Origin: CAYRIF01 sp964424205
GTDB taxonomy: Bacteria; Bacteroidota; Bacteroidia; Cytophagales; Cyclobacteriaceae
DNA length: 9,942 nt
Reading direction: 5' to 3'
Assembly (NCBI GenBank): GCA_964424205.1
Contig: CAYRIF010000134.1
Coordinates: 1 to 9,942 of the forward strand
The translations under genes and the position numbers were made by a program. Below the pieces are notes generated by a model, which was not told the DNA's origin, searched no databases, and was given only the letters and a program-made list of their open reading frames with translations. How positions within the stretch are numbered: the first letter of the stretch is position 1; each line of letters starts with the position of its first letter. Of the stretch, positions 1-6,167 are shown in pieces.

Positions 1-214
1 TTTTAGTCGTTATTTTTTCCAACCAGCCATCCCCACGATTTTTAAATACATGCTCTTCCCTGTGGTAAGTCACATCAATGAAGGCAGGCTTAAACTCCAT
101 CAACGGATCAATGTGGTTAAATAAACTATCGATTCCAACACCCTTGAGTGGTGGTAAAATCTCAATGGAAAATAATGTTTCTTTTGCGTTCTCTAAATGT
201 TCTGTTACTTTCAT
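1..214 (-). CDS. metF: 5,10-methylenetetrahydrofolate reductase, N-terminal part (cut by window edge)
   Basis: MetF is a cytoplasmic FAD enzyme that reduces 5,10-methylene-THF to 5-methyl-THF, the methyl donor used by the methionine synthase encoded just upstream. Only the first 71 codons lie in the window; the reading frame is open to base 2, so the truncation is due to the window edge. The start MKVTEHLENAK is followed by FSIEILPP (residues 15-22), matching the family's conserved SFEFFPP strand with its catalytic-region Glu, and by FIDVTYH (45-51), the next beta strand of the TIM barrel. The extra PLMEF / TYHREE wording is typical of Bacteroidota MetF as I recall it. It starts 81 nt after the metH part 2 stop, in the same orientation, so it is most likely the third gene of the SAM-regulated operon. 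There is no Shine-Dalgarno site; the leader is A-rich. The assignment rests on recognition of the N terminus only. Confidence 0.88.
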   Translation of the reverse strand, partial: MKVTEHLENAKETLFSIEILPPLKGVGIDSLFNHIDPLMEFKPAFIDVTYHREEHVFKNRGDGWLEKITTK

Positions 215-259
215 ATTCTATAATTTTTTTCCGAAAATGACCGCTAAATACCAATGTAT

Positions 260-290
260 ATCTGCGAAAATCTGCATCATCAGCGGGAAC
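260..290. repeat. ATCTGCG-type dispersed intergenic repeat
   Basis: The metH part 2 / metF gap contains ATCTGCGAAAATCTGCATCA followed by TCAGCGGGAAC. The unit TCTGCG/TCTGCA/TCAGCG recurs every 10-11 nt. From memory, strings of the form ATCTGCGAAAATCTGCG...CAGCGGGA are scattered through intergenic regions of many Bacteroidota genomes, and this looks like one copy. It lies inside the transcribed operon but outside both genes. Only one copy is present here, so membership of a dispersed family is inference. Confidence 0.45.
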
Positions 291-295
291 TTCAT

Positions 296-2983
296 TTACT
301 TATAACTTAAATTCGGGGCCAACCATTTCTCAACTTCTGCCACCGACATATTTTTTCTAACTGCATAATCTTCTACTTGGTCTTTTTCTATTTTCCCTAA
401 GCCAAAATACTTTGAATCAGGGTGTGCAAAATAGAAGCCACTTACCGCTGCTGTCGGGTACATGGCATAAGATTCTGTCAGGCTGATTCCTGTATTTTTC
501 GCTACTTCCAACAAGTCAAAAAGCAATCGTTTTTCTGTATGATCTGGACAGGCAGGATACCCTGGCGCAGGCCTGATTCCTTGGTACTTTTCTTTGATTA
601 ATTCTTCACTATTCAACGCCTCTCTAGAGTCATATGCCCATAGTTCCTTTCGCACCTTTTCGTGCATCAGTTCTGCAAAGGCTTCAGCCAAACGATCTGC
701 TAATGATTTTACCATAATCGACTGATAATCATCATGTTCCAATTCATATTTTTCGATTAATTTTTCAATTCCAATACCTGTAGTCACGGCAAAAAATCCC
801 AAATAGTCAGGCTTTCCTTCTGATTTTGGCGCAATAAAATCTACTAGAGAATTGTTGGCAATTCCGCTTCCTTTTTTTCCTTGCTGTCGCAAAAAATGAA
901 AAGTTTCAAGTGGCGTTTTTCTTTCCTCAGTTTTGTACAAAATCACATCATCACCGACCGCCTCCGCTGGGTAAATTCCTATGACCGCATTGGCAACTAA
1001 TTGATGATTAGCAATGATTTCATCCAACATGACTTGTGCCTCATCATACAGTTTTTTAGCCGCTACGCCTACTACTTCATTTTCGAAAATCTGTGGGTAC
1101 TTTCCCTTCAACATCCAGGTAGAAAAGAAAGGTGTCCAATCAATATACTTTCGTATTTCTTCCATCGGAAAATCCAAAAACGTCTTATTTCCTATGAAAG
1201 TTGGCGTCGTAATTTTAGTGGCATCCCAATCAATTTTAATCCTGTTTTCCTTGGCAGCTGGGTATGGAATATAATGCTTTACTTGTTTGCGATTGGCATG
1301 ATTAATCCTGAGTGTTTGATACGTCTCCTTGGTGGTTTTAATAAAATCATCCTGTACTTCCGTGTTCAACAAATCACTCACCACTGAAACACTTCGTGAG
1401 GCATCTAATACGTGAATCACTGAACCACTATAATTGGGATCAACTTTTACCGCTGTATGAATTCTCGAGGTCGTCGCCCCGCCTATCATCAATGGTATTT
1501 TGAAATTTTGTCGCTCCATCTCCTTGGCGACGTGTACCATTTCATCTAGCGATGGCGTAATCAATCCGCTCAACCCTATCACATCTACTTTTTCCTCCAC
1601 CGCCTTTTCTAATATCTTCTCGGCAGGCACCATGACACCCAAATCCACAATTTCATAATTATTACACGCCAATACCACACTCACAATATTTTTCCCAATA
1701 TCATGGACATCACCTTTTACGGTGGCCATCAGTATTTTTGGAATTACATTTCCAGTACCTTCTTCTTTTTCTGCTTCGATAAATGGTAACAGGTATGCCA
1801 CTGATTTTTTCATTACTCGCGCACTTTTTACCACCTGCGGTAAAAACATTTTTCCTGCACCAAATAAATCGCCCACCACATTCATCCCATCCATCAACGG
1901 ACCTTCAATCACCTTGATGGATTGTTTGTATTTCACCCTTGCCTCTTCAGTGTCTACTTCGATATAGTCTAAAACACCCCTAACAAGCGCATGCGTCAGC
2001 CTTTTCTCAACTGATTCTTTACGCCAAGCATCATCTACCACTTTCTTTTGCTTACCTCCTTTTACATTTTCTGCAAAATCAAGTAGCCGCTCAGTCGCAT
2101 CATCCCTTCTATTGAGCAACACATCTTCTACTCTTTCCAACAGTTCTACGGGGATATCATCATAAATCTCCAACATCGAAGGATTTACAATACCCACATT
2201 CATACCATTGCCAATGGCGTGGTATAAAAAAGCAGAATGCATGGCTTCTCGTACTATATTATTTCCACGGAAAGCAAAAGAGACATTGCTCACACCTCCG
2301 CTGACACTTGCTCCTTTTAAGTTTTGTTTGATCCACTTTGTCGCCCTGAAAAAATCAAGGGCATTATTTTTATGCTCCTCCATTCCTGTAGCGACAGGAA
2401 AAATATTTGGGTCAAAAATAATGTCATATGGATTAAAATGTACTTCATTTACCAGGACATCATACGACCGTTTGCAAATTTCTATCCGACGCTCATAGGT
2501 ATCTGCTTGCCCCGCTTCATCGAAAGCCATCACCACTACTGCGGCACCAAATCGTTTGATGATTTTTGCCTGCCTGGTGAATTCATTCTCGCCAGACTTA
2601 AGGCTAATTGAGTTGACAATTCCTTTCCCCTGAAGACATTTTAACCCTGCCACAATGATAGGCCATTTCGATGAATCTATCATCACCGGCACTCTCGCAA
2701 TCTCAGGTTCAGACGCCATCAAATGTAAAAAATTAACCATTGAAGTTTCTCCATCAAGCATGCCATCATCCATATTCACATCAATGATTTGCGCGCCACC
2801 TCTGACCTGTTCAATGGCAACTTCCAATGCTTCCTCAAACTTATCTTCCTTGATTAATCTCAGAAATTTCCTAGACCCCGACACATTCGTTCGCTCTCCA
2901 ATATTTATAAAATTGGATTCCTCTGAAACCACCAATGGCTCTAGTCCGCTTAACCGTAAATGCTTTAAATTACTTCGTGACAT
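296..2983 (-). CDS. metH: Methionine synthase, cobalamin-dependent, part 2 (methyl-THF, cobalamin and SAM-reactivation modules)
   Basis: This is the large subunit of a split MetH. It takes the methyl group from 5-methyl-THF onto cob(I)alamin, presents methylcobalamin to the homocysteine module encoded upstream, and repairs oxidised cob(II)alamin with SAM. Four modules are visible in order. The pterin-binding barrel is at about 20-285 (FINIGERTNVSGS 25-37, DVNMDDGMLDGE 68-79, DPNIFPVATG 191-200). The helical cap is at about 315-405. The Rossmann cobalamin domain is at about 413-545, with DVHDIGKN at 425-432, where His427 is the lower cobalt ligand, and GGATTS at 501-506. The activation domain is at about 560-895 (RPAPGYPACPDH 804-815, ESYAMYP 837-843, SGFYFAHP 848-855). 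At 895 aa it equals E. coli MetH minus its first ~340 residues. It is intact, and no module or key residue is missing. The start MSRSNLKHLRLSGLEPL matches the family's N terminus, and metF follows downstream. Confidence 0.96.
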   Translation of the reverse strand: MSRSNLKHLRLSGLEPLVVSEESNFINIGERTNVSGSRKFLRLIKEDKFEEALEVAIEQVRGGAQIIDVNMDDGMLDGETSMVNFLHLMASEPEIARVPVMIDSSKWPIIVAGLKCLQGKGIVNSISLKSGENEFTRQAKIIKRFGAAVVVMAFDEAGQADTYERRIEICKRSYDVLVNEVHFNPYDIIFDPNIFPVATGMEEHKNNALDFFRATKWIKQNLKGASVSGGVSNVSFAFRGNNIVREAMHSAFLYHAIGNGMNVGIVNPSMLEIYDDIPVELLERVEDVLLNRRDDATERLLDFAENVKGGKQKKVVDDAWRKESVEKRLTHALVRGVLDYIEVDTEEARVKYKQSIKVIEGPLMDGMNVVGDLFGAGKMFLPQVVKSARVMKKSVAYLLPFIEAEKEEGTGNVIPKILMATVKGDVHDIGKNIVSVVLACNNYEIVDLGVMVPAEKILEKAVEEKVDVIGLSGLITPSLDEMVHVAKEMERQNFKIPLMIGGATTSRIHTAVKVDPNYSGSVIHVLDASRSVSVVSDLLNTEVQDDFIKTTKETYQTLRINHANRKQVKHYIPYPAAKENRIKIDWDATKITTPTFIGNKTFLDFPMEEIRKYIDWTPFFSTWMLKGKYPQIFENEVVGVAAKKLYDEAQVMLDEIIANHQLVANAVIGIYPAEAVGDDVILYKTEERKTPLETFHFLRQQGKKGSGIANNSLVDFIAPKSEGKPDYLGFFAVTTGIGIEKLIEKYELEHDDYQSIMVKSLADRLAEAFAELMHEKVRKELWAYDSREALNSEELIKEKYQGIRPAPGYPACPDHTEKRLLFDLLEVAKNTGISLTESYAMYPTAAVSGFYFAHPDSKYFGLGKIEKDQVEDYAVRKNMSVAEVEKWLAPNLSYK

Positions 2984-3205
2984 ATTGTCATATTCATTTT
3001 ATAACTATTTAATAATCAATTATTTATATCGTACTTAATAAATAATAACTTTAATTATACTTCAACGCTGTATTCGTTCTAGGTTGTCATGATTTTTGCA
3101 AAAAACAAAAATAACGCCAATCTATTTTGTTTAATTATTCTATTTCAAAGGGTAGAAACCCTTGGTTAACCTTATTGAACACCTTCGCCATCTTACTCAT
3201 ATTTT
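2984..3205 (-). other. Long AT-rich spacer between the two metH genes
   Basis: This 222-nt gap is unusually wide for genes whose products form one enzyme. It holds a 6-bp inverted repeat, AAGGGT / ACCCTT with a 4-nt loop (3148-3163), without a T-run behind it on the minus strand, so it is not a convincing terminator. It also holds a perfect -7-type box, TATTTTTG on the minus strand (3106-3113), about 120 nt before the metH part 2 start. No TTG lies at the right distance upstream of that box, so an internal promoter is only a possibility. The stretch next to metH part 2 (about 2990-3060) is nearly all A/T. I see no second riboswitch and no credible gene. Confidence 0.5.
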
Positions 3206-4201
3206 CTACTCTTTATCAATAACTCTCGGTGAATATTTTTCAGTTAATTCGGCAATTACTTTAATATGCTCAGGCGTAGTGCCGCAACATCCGCCTATAA
3301 TATTCACCAATCCTTCTTTCAAATATTCTTCAATTTGCTGCCCCATCATTTCAGGAGTTTCATCATATTCTCCAAACTCATTTGGCAGCCCTGCGTTCGG
3401 ATGAGCACTTATAAAAAAGTCAGACTCATTGTCCAATATTTGCAAGTAGGGTCTCAACTGAGAGGCACCCATCGCACAGTTCAAACCAATACTCAATAAT
3501 GGAATATGTGATACTGAAATTTGAAAGGCTTTGGTTGTTTGCCCTGATAAAATCCGACCACTTGCATCGGTTATTGTTCCCGATACCATGATGGGTATCT
3601 CCTTCCCTATCTCCTCAAATAATTCTGTAATAGCAAAGAGTGCTGCCTTGGCATTGAGCGCATCAAATACCGTCTCTACCAAAAGCAAATCCACGCCTCC
3701 ATCTATTAGCGCTCTTGCTTGATCCTTATACGCCTGTCCCAATTCATCAAAAGTAATGGCTCTAAATCCTGGCAGGTTAATATCAGGTGAAATAGATGCC
3801 GTTTTATTGGTTGGTCCCATCGAGCCTGCCACAAATCGTGGTTTATGTGGCGTTAGCGCTGTAAATTCATCTGCTGCTTCTCTTGCCAATCGTGCAGATT
3901 CAAAATTTATATCGTAAACTGCATCCTCCATCTGATAATCTGCTTGCGCAATGGTAGTCCCACTGAAAGTATTAGTTTCAGCAATATCAGCTCCAGCATT
4001 GAAATACTCACGGTGTATTGCTTTAATAATATCAGGGCGTGTCAGTGATAGCAAATCATTATTCCCTTTCAGCGGACTGGGGTGATTCTTAAACCGCTCT
4101 CCTCGAAAGTCATCTTCTTCCAAGCTATGTCGCTGAATCATCGTGCCCATCGCACCATCTAATACCAATATTCTACTTTTTAATACCGCTCTAATGTCCA
4201 T
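3206..4201 (-). CDS. metH: Methionine synthase part 1: homocysteine-binding zinc module
   Basis: This is the homocysteine S-methyltransferase domain of cobalamin-dependent methionine synthase, made as a separate 331-aa protein. It activates homocysteine as a zinc thiolate for methylation by methylcobalamin held on the part 2 protein. The whole length is one (beta/alpha)8 barrel: VLDGAMGTMIQ (13-23), ETNTFSGT (75-82), VETVFDALNAK (175-185), the first zinc ligand in GLNCAMG (Cys242), and the second and third in GGCCGTTPEH (Cys305, Cys306). All three zinc cysteines are present. I chose the start at 4201 (MDIRAVLKSRILVLDG) because homologues begin there. The in-frame ATG at 4255 would add 18 residues encoded by an intergenic hairpin repeat. 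It is the first gene behind the SAM riboswitch. It could be mistaken for MmuM/YitJ-type enzymes, but its place next to a MetH lacking this domain settles the role. Confidence 0.94.
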   Translation of the reverse strand: MDIRAVLKSRILVLDGAMGTMIQRHSLEEDDFRGERFKNHPSPLKGNNDLLSLTRPDIIKAIHREYFNAGADIAETNTFSGTTIAQADYQMEDAVYDINFESARLAREAADEFTALTPHKPRFVAGSMGPTNKTASISPDINLPGFRAITFDELGQAYKDQARALIDGGVDLLLVETVFDALNAKAALFAITELFEEIGKEIPIMVSGTITDASGRILSGQTTKAFQISVSHIPLLSIGLNCAMGASQLRPYLQILDNESDFFISAHPNAGLPNEFGEYDETPEMMGQQIEEYLKEGLVNIIGGCCGTTPEHIKVIAELTEKYSPRVIDKE

Positions 4202-4229
4202 CTCAATCTTTATAACACTATACTTTTCT

Positions 4230-4285
4230 GGTCTTCGCATCTCGCTAAGACCCATTTCTACAAAGTCTCAGCGAGACGCTAAGAC
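4230..4285 (-). repeat. GTCTTAGCG/CGCTGAGAC repeat cluster in the metH leader
   Basis: On the minus strand GTCTTAGCG occurs at 4277-4285 and again at 4243-4251, with the complementary CGCTGAGAC between them at 4265-4273. The middle piece can pair with either copy. A 9-bp hairpin forms with the first (loop UCU). A 12-bp hairpin, including one G-U pair, forms with the second (4240-4251 with 4265-4276, 13-nt loop). The inner GGTCTT/AAGACC (4230-4235 / 4247-4252) gives a third small stem. The wording resembles 'AGTCTCAGCGAGACGCTAAGAC' intergenic repeats that I recall from Bacteroidota; that family link is inference. The cluster lies between riboswitch and start codon, so it is transcribed. Confidence 0.55.
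4265..4285 (-). terminator. Candidate attenuator hairpin behind the SAM riboswitch
   Basis: On the minus strand GUCUUAGCG-UCU-CGCUGAGAC forms a 9-bp stem with a 3-nt loop, directly followed by UUUGU. It lies 44 nt after the riboswitch aptamer and about 60 nt before the metH part 1 start, where an expression-platform terminator is expected. The U-run is short, so it may be a weak terminator or only a leader hairpin. Its 3' arm can also pair with a second GUCUUAGCG downstream, or with GUCUUAGC inside the aptamer (4398-4405), which would dismantle it. Confidence 0.45.
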
Positions 4286-4298
4286 TAATTGCACTATA

Positions 4299-4324
4299 TT
4301 ATCAAGAAAGATTCAGTGAGATAA
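4299..4324 (-). promoter_or_regulatory. Anti-P1 segment of the SAM riboswitch expression platform
   Basis: In the minus-strand RNA, UCUUUCUUGAUAA (4299-4311) is perfectly complementary over 13 nt to UUAUCAAGAAAGA at the 5' end of the aptamer (4427-4439), which holds the 5' strand of P1. UUAUC (4320-4324) is complementary to GAUAA (4331-4335), the 3' strand of P1. The two pairings are nested and therefore compatible, so together they give one alternative fold with P1 fully opened. This is expected for the SAM-free state. The pairing is seen in the sequence; the switching role is inferred. Confidence 0.6.
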
Positions 4325-4329
4325 CTCGA

Positions 4330-4440
4330 CTTATCTTCTTCCGATTATCGAAATCGAAATGGGAATTAGCACCACCTTACAGTGAAAGGAAGAGGTTGCT
4401 AAGACGTCACAGGGCCCATCCCTCAGTCTTTCTTGATAAG
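4330..4440 (-). promoter_or_regulatory. SAM-I (S-box) riboswitch
   Basis: This RNA aptamer binds S-adenosylmethionine and turns down the methionine genes behind it. On the minus strand the hallmark elements appear in order. P1 5' strand is CUUAUC (4435-4440). Then come AAGA...GAGGGAUGGGCCCUGUGA (P2 and its kink-turn region), UUAGCAACC, the P3 signature AAGGUGGUGCUAAUUCC, and a small P4 hairpin, CGAUU/AAUCG. The P1 3' strand GAUAAG (4330-4335) closes a 111-nt aptamer. Spacing and conserved blocks match RF00162 as I know it. The usual GGUGCCAAUUCC reads GGUGCUAAUUCC here. It sits between the operon promoter and metH part 1, fitting feedback control of methionine synthesis by SAM. Confidence 0.95.
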
Positions 4441-4483
4441 ACCACAAATAAAGTCAAAATATGCTATAAACTAGACACTTTAC

Positions 4484-4515
4484 CAAATATTTTAGGATAT
4501 TGAACCTGAATTCAA
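4484..4515 (-). promoter_or_regulatory. Candidate promoter of the met operon
   Basis: On the minus strand TTG (4513-4515) is followed after 21 nt by AATATTTG (4484-4491), one mismatch from the Bacteroidota primary-sigma box TAnnTTTG. TTG-N17-23-TAnnTTTG is the known consensus. Transcription would start near 4478 and run into the riboswitch about 38 nt later. TATTTTG at 4455-4461 is a weaker alternative. Confidence 0.4.
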
Positions 4516-4536
4516 GAACGCAGCAAATAATAATTA

Positions 4537-4544
4537 TAAATTTG
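4537..4544 (+). promoter_or_regulatory. Candidate -7 box for the glycoside hydrolase gene
   Basis: TAAATTTG matches TAnnTTTG perfectly and lies 29 nt before the start codon. The A-rich leader AAAATAAAAAACAAACCAATTA has no Shine-Dalgarno site, as is usual in Bacteroidota. No clear TTG lies 17-23 nt upstream, so the -33 element is weak. The divergent met promoter candidate ends 21 nt away. Confidence 0.45.
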
Positions 4545-4573
4545 TTCTATGAAAATAAAAAACAAACCAATTA

Positions 4574-6136
4574 ATGAAAAATAATGCCCCAATATTAAGA
4601 AAAATCCTATCTATGGTTATTGTGCTATTTTCATTTGCTCCAGCATTTGGTCAAACGGTTAATGTGTATATAAATTGGGATAATTCCATTCGACAGATAC
4701 CCAGTATCGCTTACGGCGTCAATAGCCCTGCTAATTTTATTCCTGAGTATTCTAATAGTCCAGTTTTTATGGATAATCTGGCGTTGGCAACTCAAAAAAA
4801 AGGCTTGATAAGGTTACATGGCTGGGGCATGCTTGGCGATAGCCCGGAGGCATGGCAAAAAGATGGTGTTTGGAATTCAGAAAAAATTAATGCCGCTTTG
4901 GCACCGATGACGCAGCAAGGATACAAAGTAATGATAAATATTCCTAGTGGCTCTTCTGGTGAAGGAGACTATCAAAACCCAACGGAATTCGCACAGTTTT
5001 GTGCAGATTTGGTTCAAATAGTTAATATTGATTTGGGGTTAGGTATTGAGTATTGGGAAATACCAAATGAAAGAGAAAACCCCTTTACTGCACCTGGTAT
5101 TACCGTTCCTGAAATGGCCGTATTTATTGAGACTGCTGCACTAGCCATGAAAGCGATAGACCCATCAATTAAAGTTGGAGGACCGGCAACTGCCTGGGTA
5201 AATATTGATTATTTGACAGAATTGGTAGCGTTGACTTATCCAAATATTGATTTCATAACATGTCACACATACTCAGGTGATTGCGCTAATGCTATTGACG
5301 ATGCTTATGATATAGCGCAGCATGCTACGGATGATTTGGCTACTCTTCGAAATCAAATAAATGCAATTACCGGAGCTTCATATTTACCCATTTTTTTAAC
5401 CGAATATAATATTTCATATCAAGGTTGCCCTAGAGTTCAATCGTATGAAGGGGCTGTAAATGATGCAATCATATTGACTGAAAGCATCAAATCAGGTATT
5501 GATGCTACCAATTACTGGAATGTGGCACCATATTCCGATATGTCTTTTTTCGACGGAGATGAACATTTGGAAATAGCACGTTTATATGAAATATTTAATC
5601 GATCTTTTCATGGTGACTTAAAGGAAAGTACATCAAGTGCTGATTCCAAAGTAATAGCTTACGCCACCTCCGATGAAAATCAGCTTGCATTTTGCTTAAT
5701 AAACCGAACATCCCAAACACAAACTATAAATATTGAATTTGAGAATTGGGTTTATACCAATTTATTTTGGCATCATATTGATTCCGACAATATTTTTTCT
5801 ACTGCAGCAGTGAATGAAGAAGATATGCTCAGTAATGGCATAGATTTAACGCCTTACTCCGTGAATTTATTCGTTAGTGCCGCTAGTTTGGGTTTCGCAG
5901 ACATTGACAACTCATTTACAGTCTTTCCGAACCCCACTACCAGAAAGCTATCTTTATCAAAACCCTACAGTTTTGACACTTATCAGGTGTTCACACCAAT
6001 AGGTCAAAAAGTAAAACAAGGTATCCTTCATAAGAAATCCATTGATTTATCGAGATTACCAACTGGGATATATTTTATCAAGTTTACAGAAAATAAGACA
6101 AAGAATATAAAAGTTATCAGAATATTGAAGGAATAA
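4574..6136 (+). CDS. Secreted clan GH-A glycoside hydrolase with type IX secretion sorting domain
   Basis: This is a predicted extracellular or surface-attached retaining glycosidase; its sugar substrate cannot be read from the sequence. Residues 1-27 form a signal peptide (basic start, hydrophobic 8-22, cleavage after AFG or GQ). Residues 28 to about 345 look like a clan A TIM barrel. GLIRLHGWG (77-85) is an early strand. WEIPNERE (161-168) holds the Asn165-Glu166 pair typical of the acid/base residue after strand 4. CHTYSG (230-235) fits strand 6. FLTEYNIS (274-281) supplies Glu277 as nucleophile on strand 7, at a spacing of 111 residues. A C-terminal beta region (about 350-435) resembles the small beta-sandwich beside such barrels. 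The last ~75 residues, with FPNP (451-454), LSRLPTGIYFIKF and a basic end, form a Por/T9SS type A sorting domain that is cleaved on export. GH39, GH51 and GH79 are the nearest families by motif, but none is proven. Confidence 0.8.
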   Translation: MKNNAPILRKILSMVIVLFSFAPAFGQTVNVYINWDNSIRQIPSIAYGVNSPANFIPEYSNSPVFMDNLALATQKKGLIRLHGWGMLGDSPEAWQKDGVWNSEKINAALAPMTQQGYKVMINIPSGSSGEGDYQNPTEFAQFCADLVQIVNIDLGLGIEYWEIPNERENPFTAPGITVPEMAVFIETAALAMKAIDPSIKVGGPATAWVNIDYLTELVALTYPNIDFITCHTYSGDCANAIDDAYDIAQHATDDLATLRNQINAITGASYLPIFLTEYNISYQGCPRVQSYEGAVNDAIILTESIKSGIDATNYWNVAPYSDMSFFDGDEHLEIARLYEIFNRSFHGDLKESTSSADSKVIAYATSDENQLAFCLINRTSQTQTINIEFENWVYTNLFWHHIDSDNIFSTAAVNEEDMLSNGIDLTPYSVNLFVSAASLGFADIDNSFTVFPNPTTRKLSLSKPYSFDTYQVFTPIGQKVKQGILHKKSIDLSRLPTGIYFIKFTENKTKNIKVIRILKE

Positions 6137-6167
6137 CTAAGACTAACACAATATAATCGTTCAACAA

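Noticed and set aside
78..305. 75-codon plus-strand ORF across the metF start and the metH-metF gap
   Set aside because: It runs antisense to a clear metF N terminus and through an intergenic repeat, with no protein-like character.
1001..1387. 128-codon plus-strand ORF inside metH part 2
   Set aside because: It is antisense to the strongly conserved MetH activation region and is a shadow ORF.
3148..3163. Hairpin AAGGGT/ACCCTT as a terminator after metH part 1
   Set aside because: The stem is only 6 bp and no T-run follows on the minus strand; stopping here would cut the enzyme's second subunit off from the operon.
3135..3200. 21-codon minus-strand ORF in the metH spacer (starts MSKMAKVFNK)
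   Set aside because: There is no ribosome site or family resemblance, and it overlaps a hairpin. An ORF this short is expected by chance.
296..4201. Frameshift or gene break in metH
   Set aside because: Both halves are complete at domain boundaries with all catalytic residues, and split MetH is a known arrangement in Bacteroidota.
4202..4255. 18-residue N-terminal extension of metH part 1 from an ATG at 4255
   Set aside because: It is encoded by the hairpin repeat of the leader, is not family-like, and homologues start at the equivalent of 4201.
4549..4584. 11-codon ORF overlapping the start of the glycosidase gene, as a leader peptide
   Set aside because: The predicted RNA start falls at or after its ATG, and its lysine/asparagine-rich content only reflects the A-rich leader.
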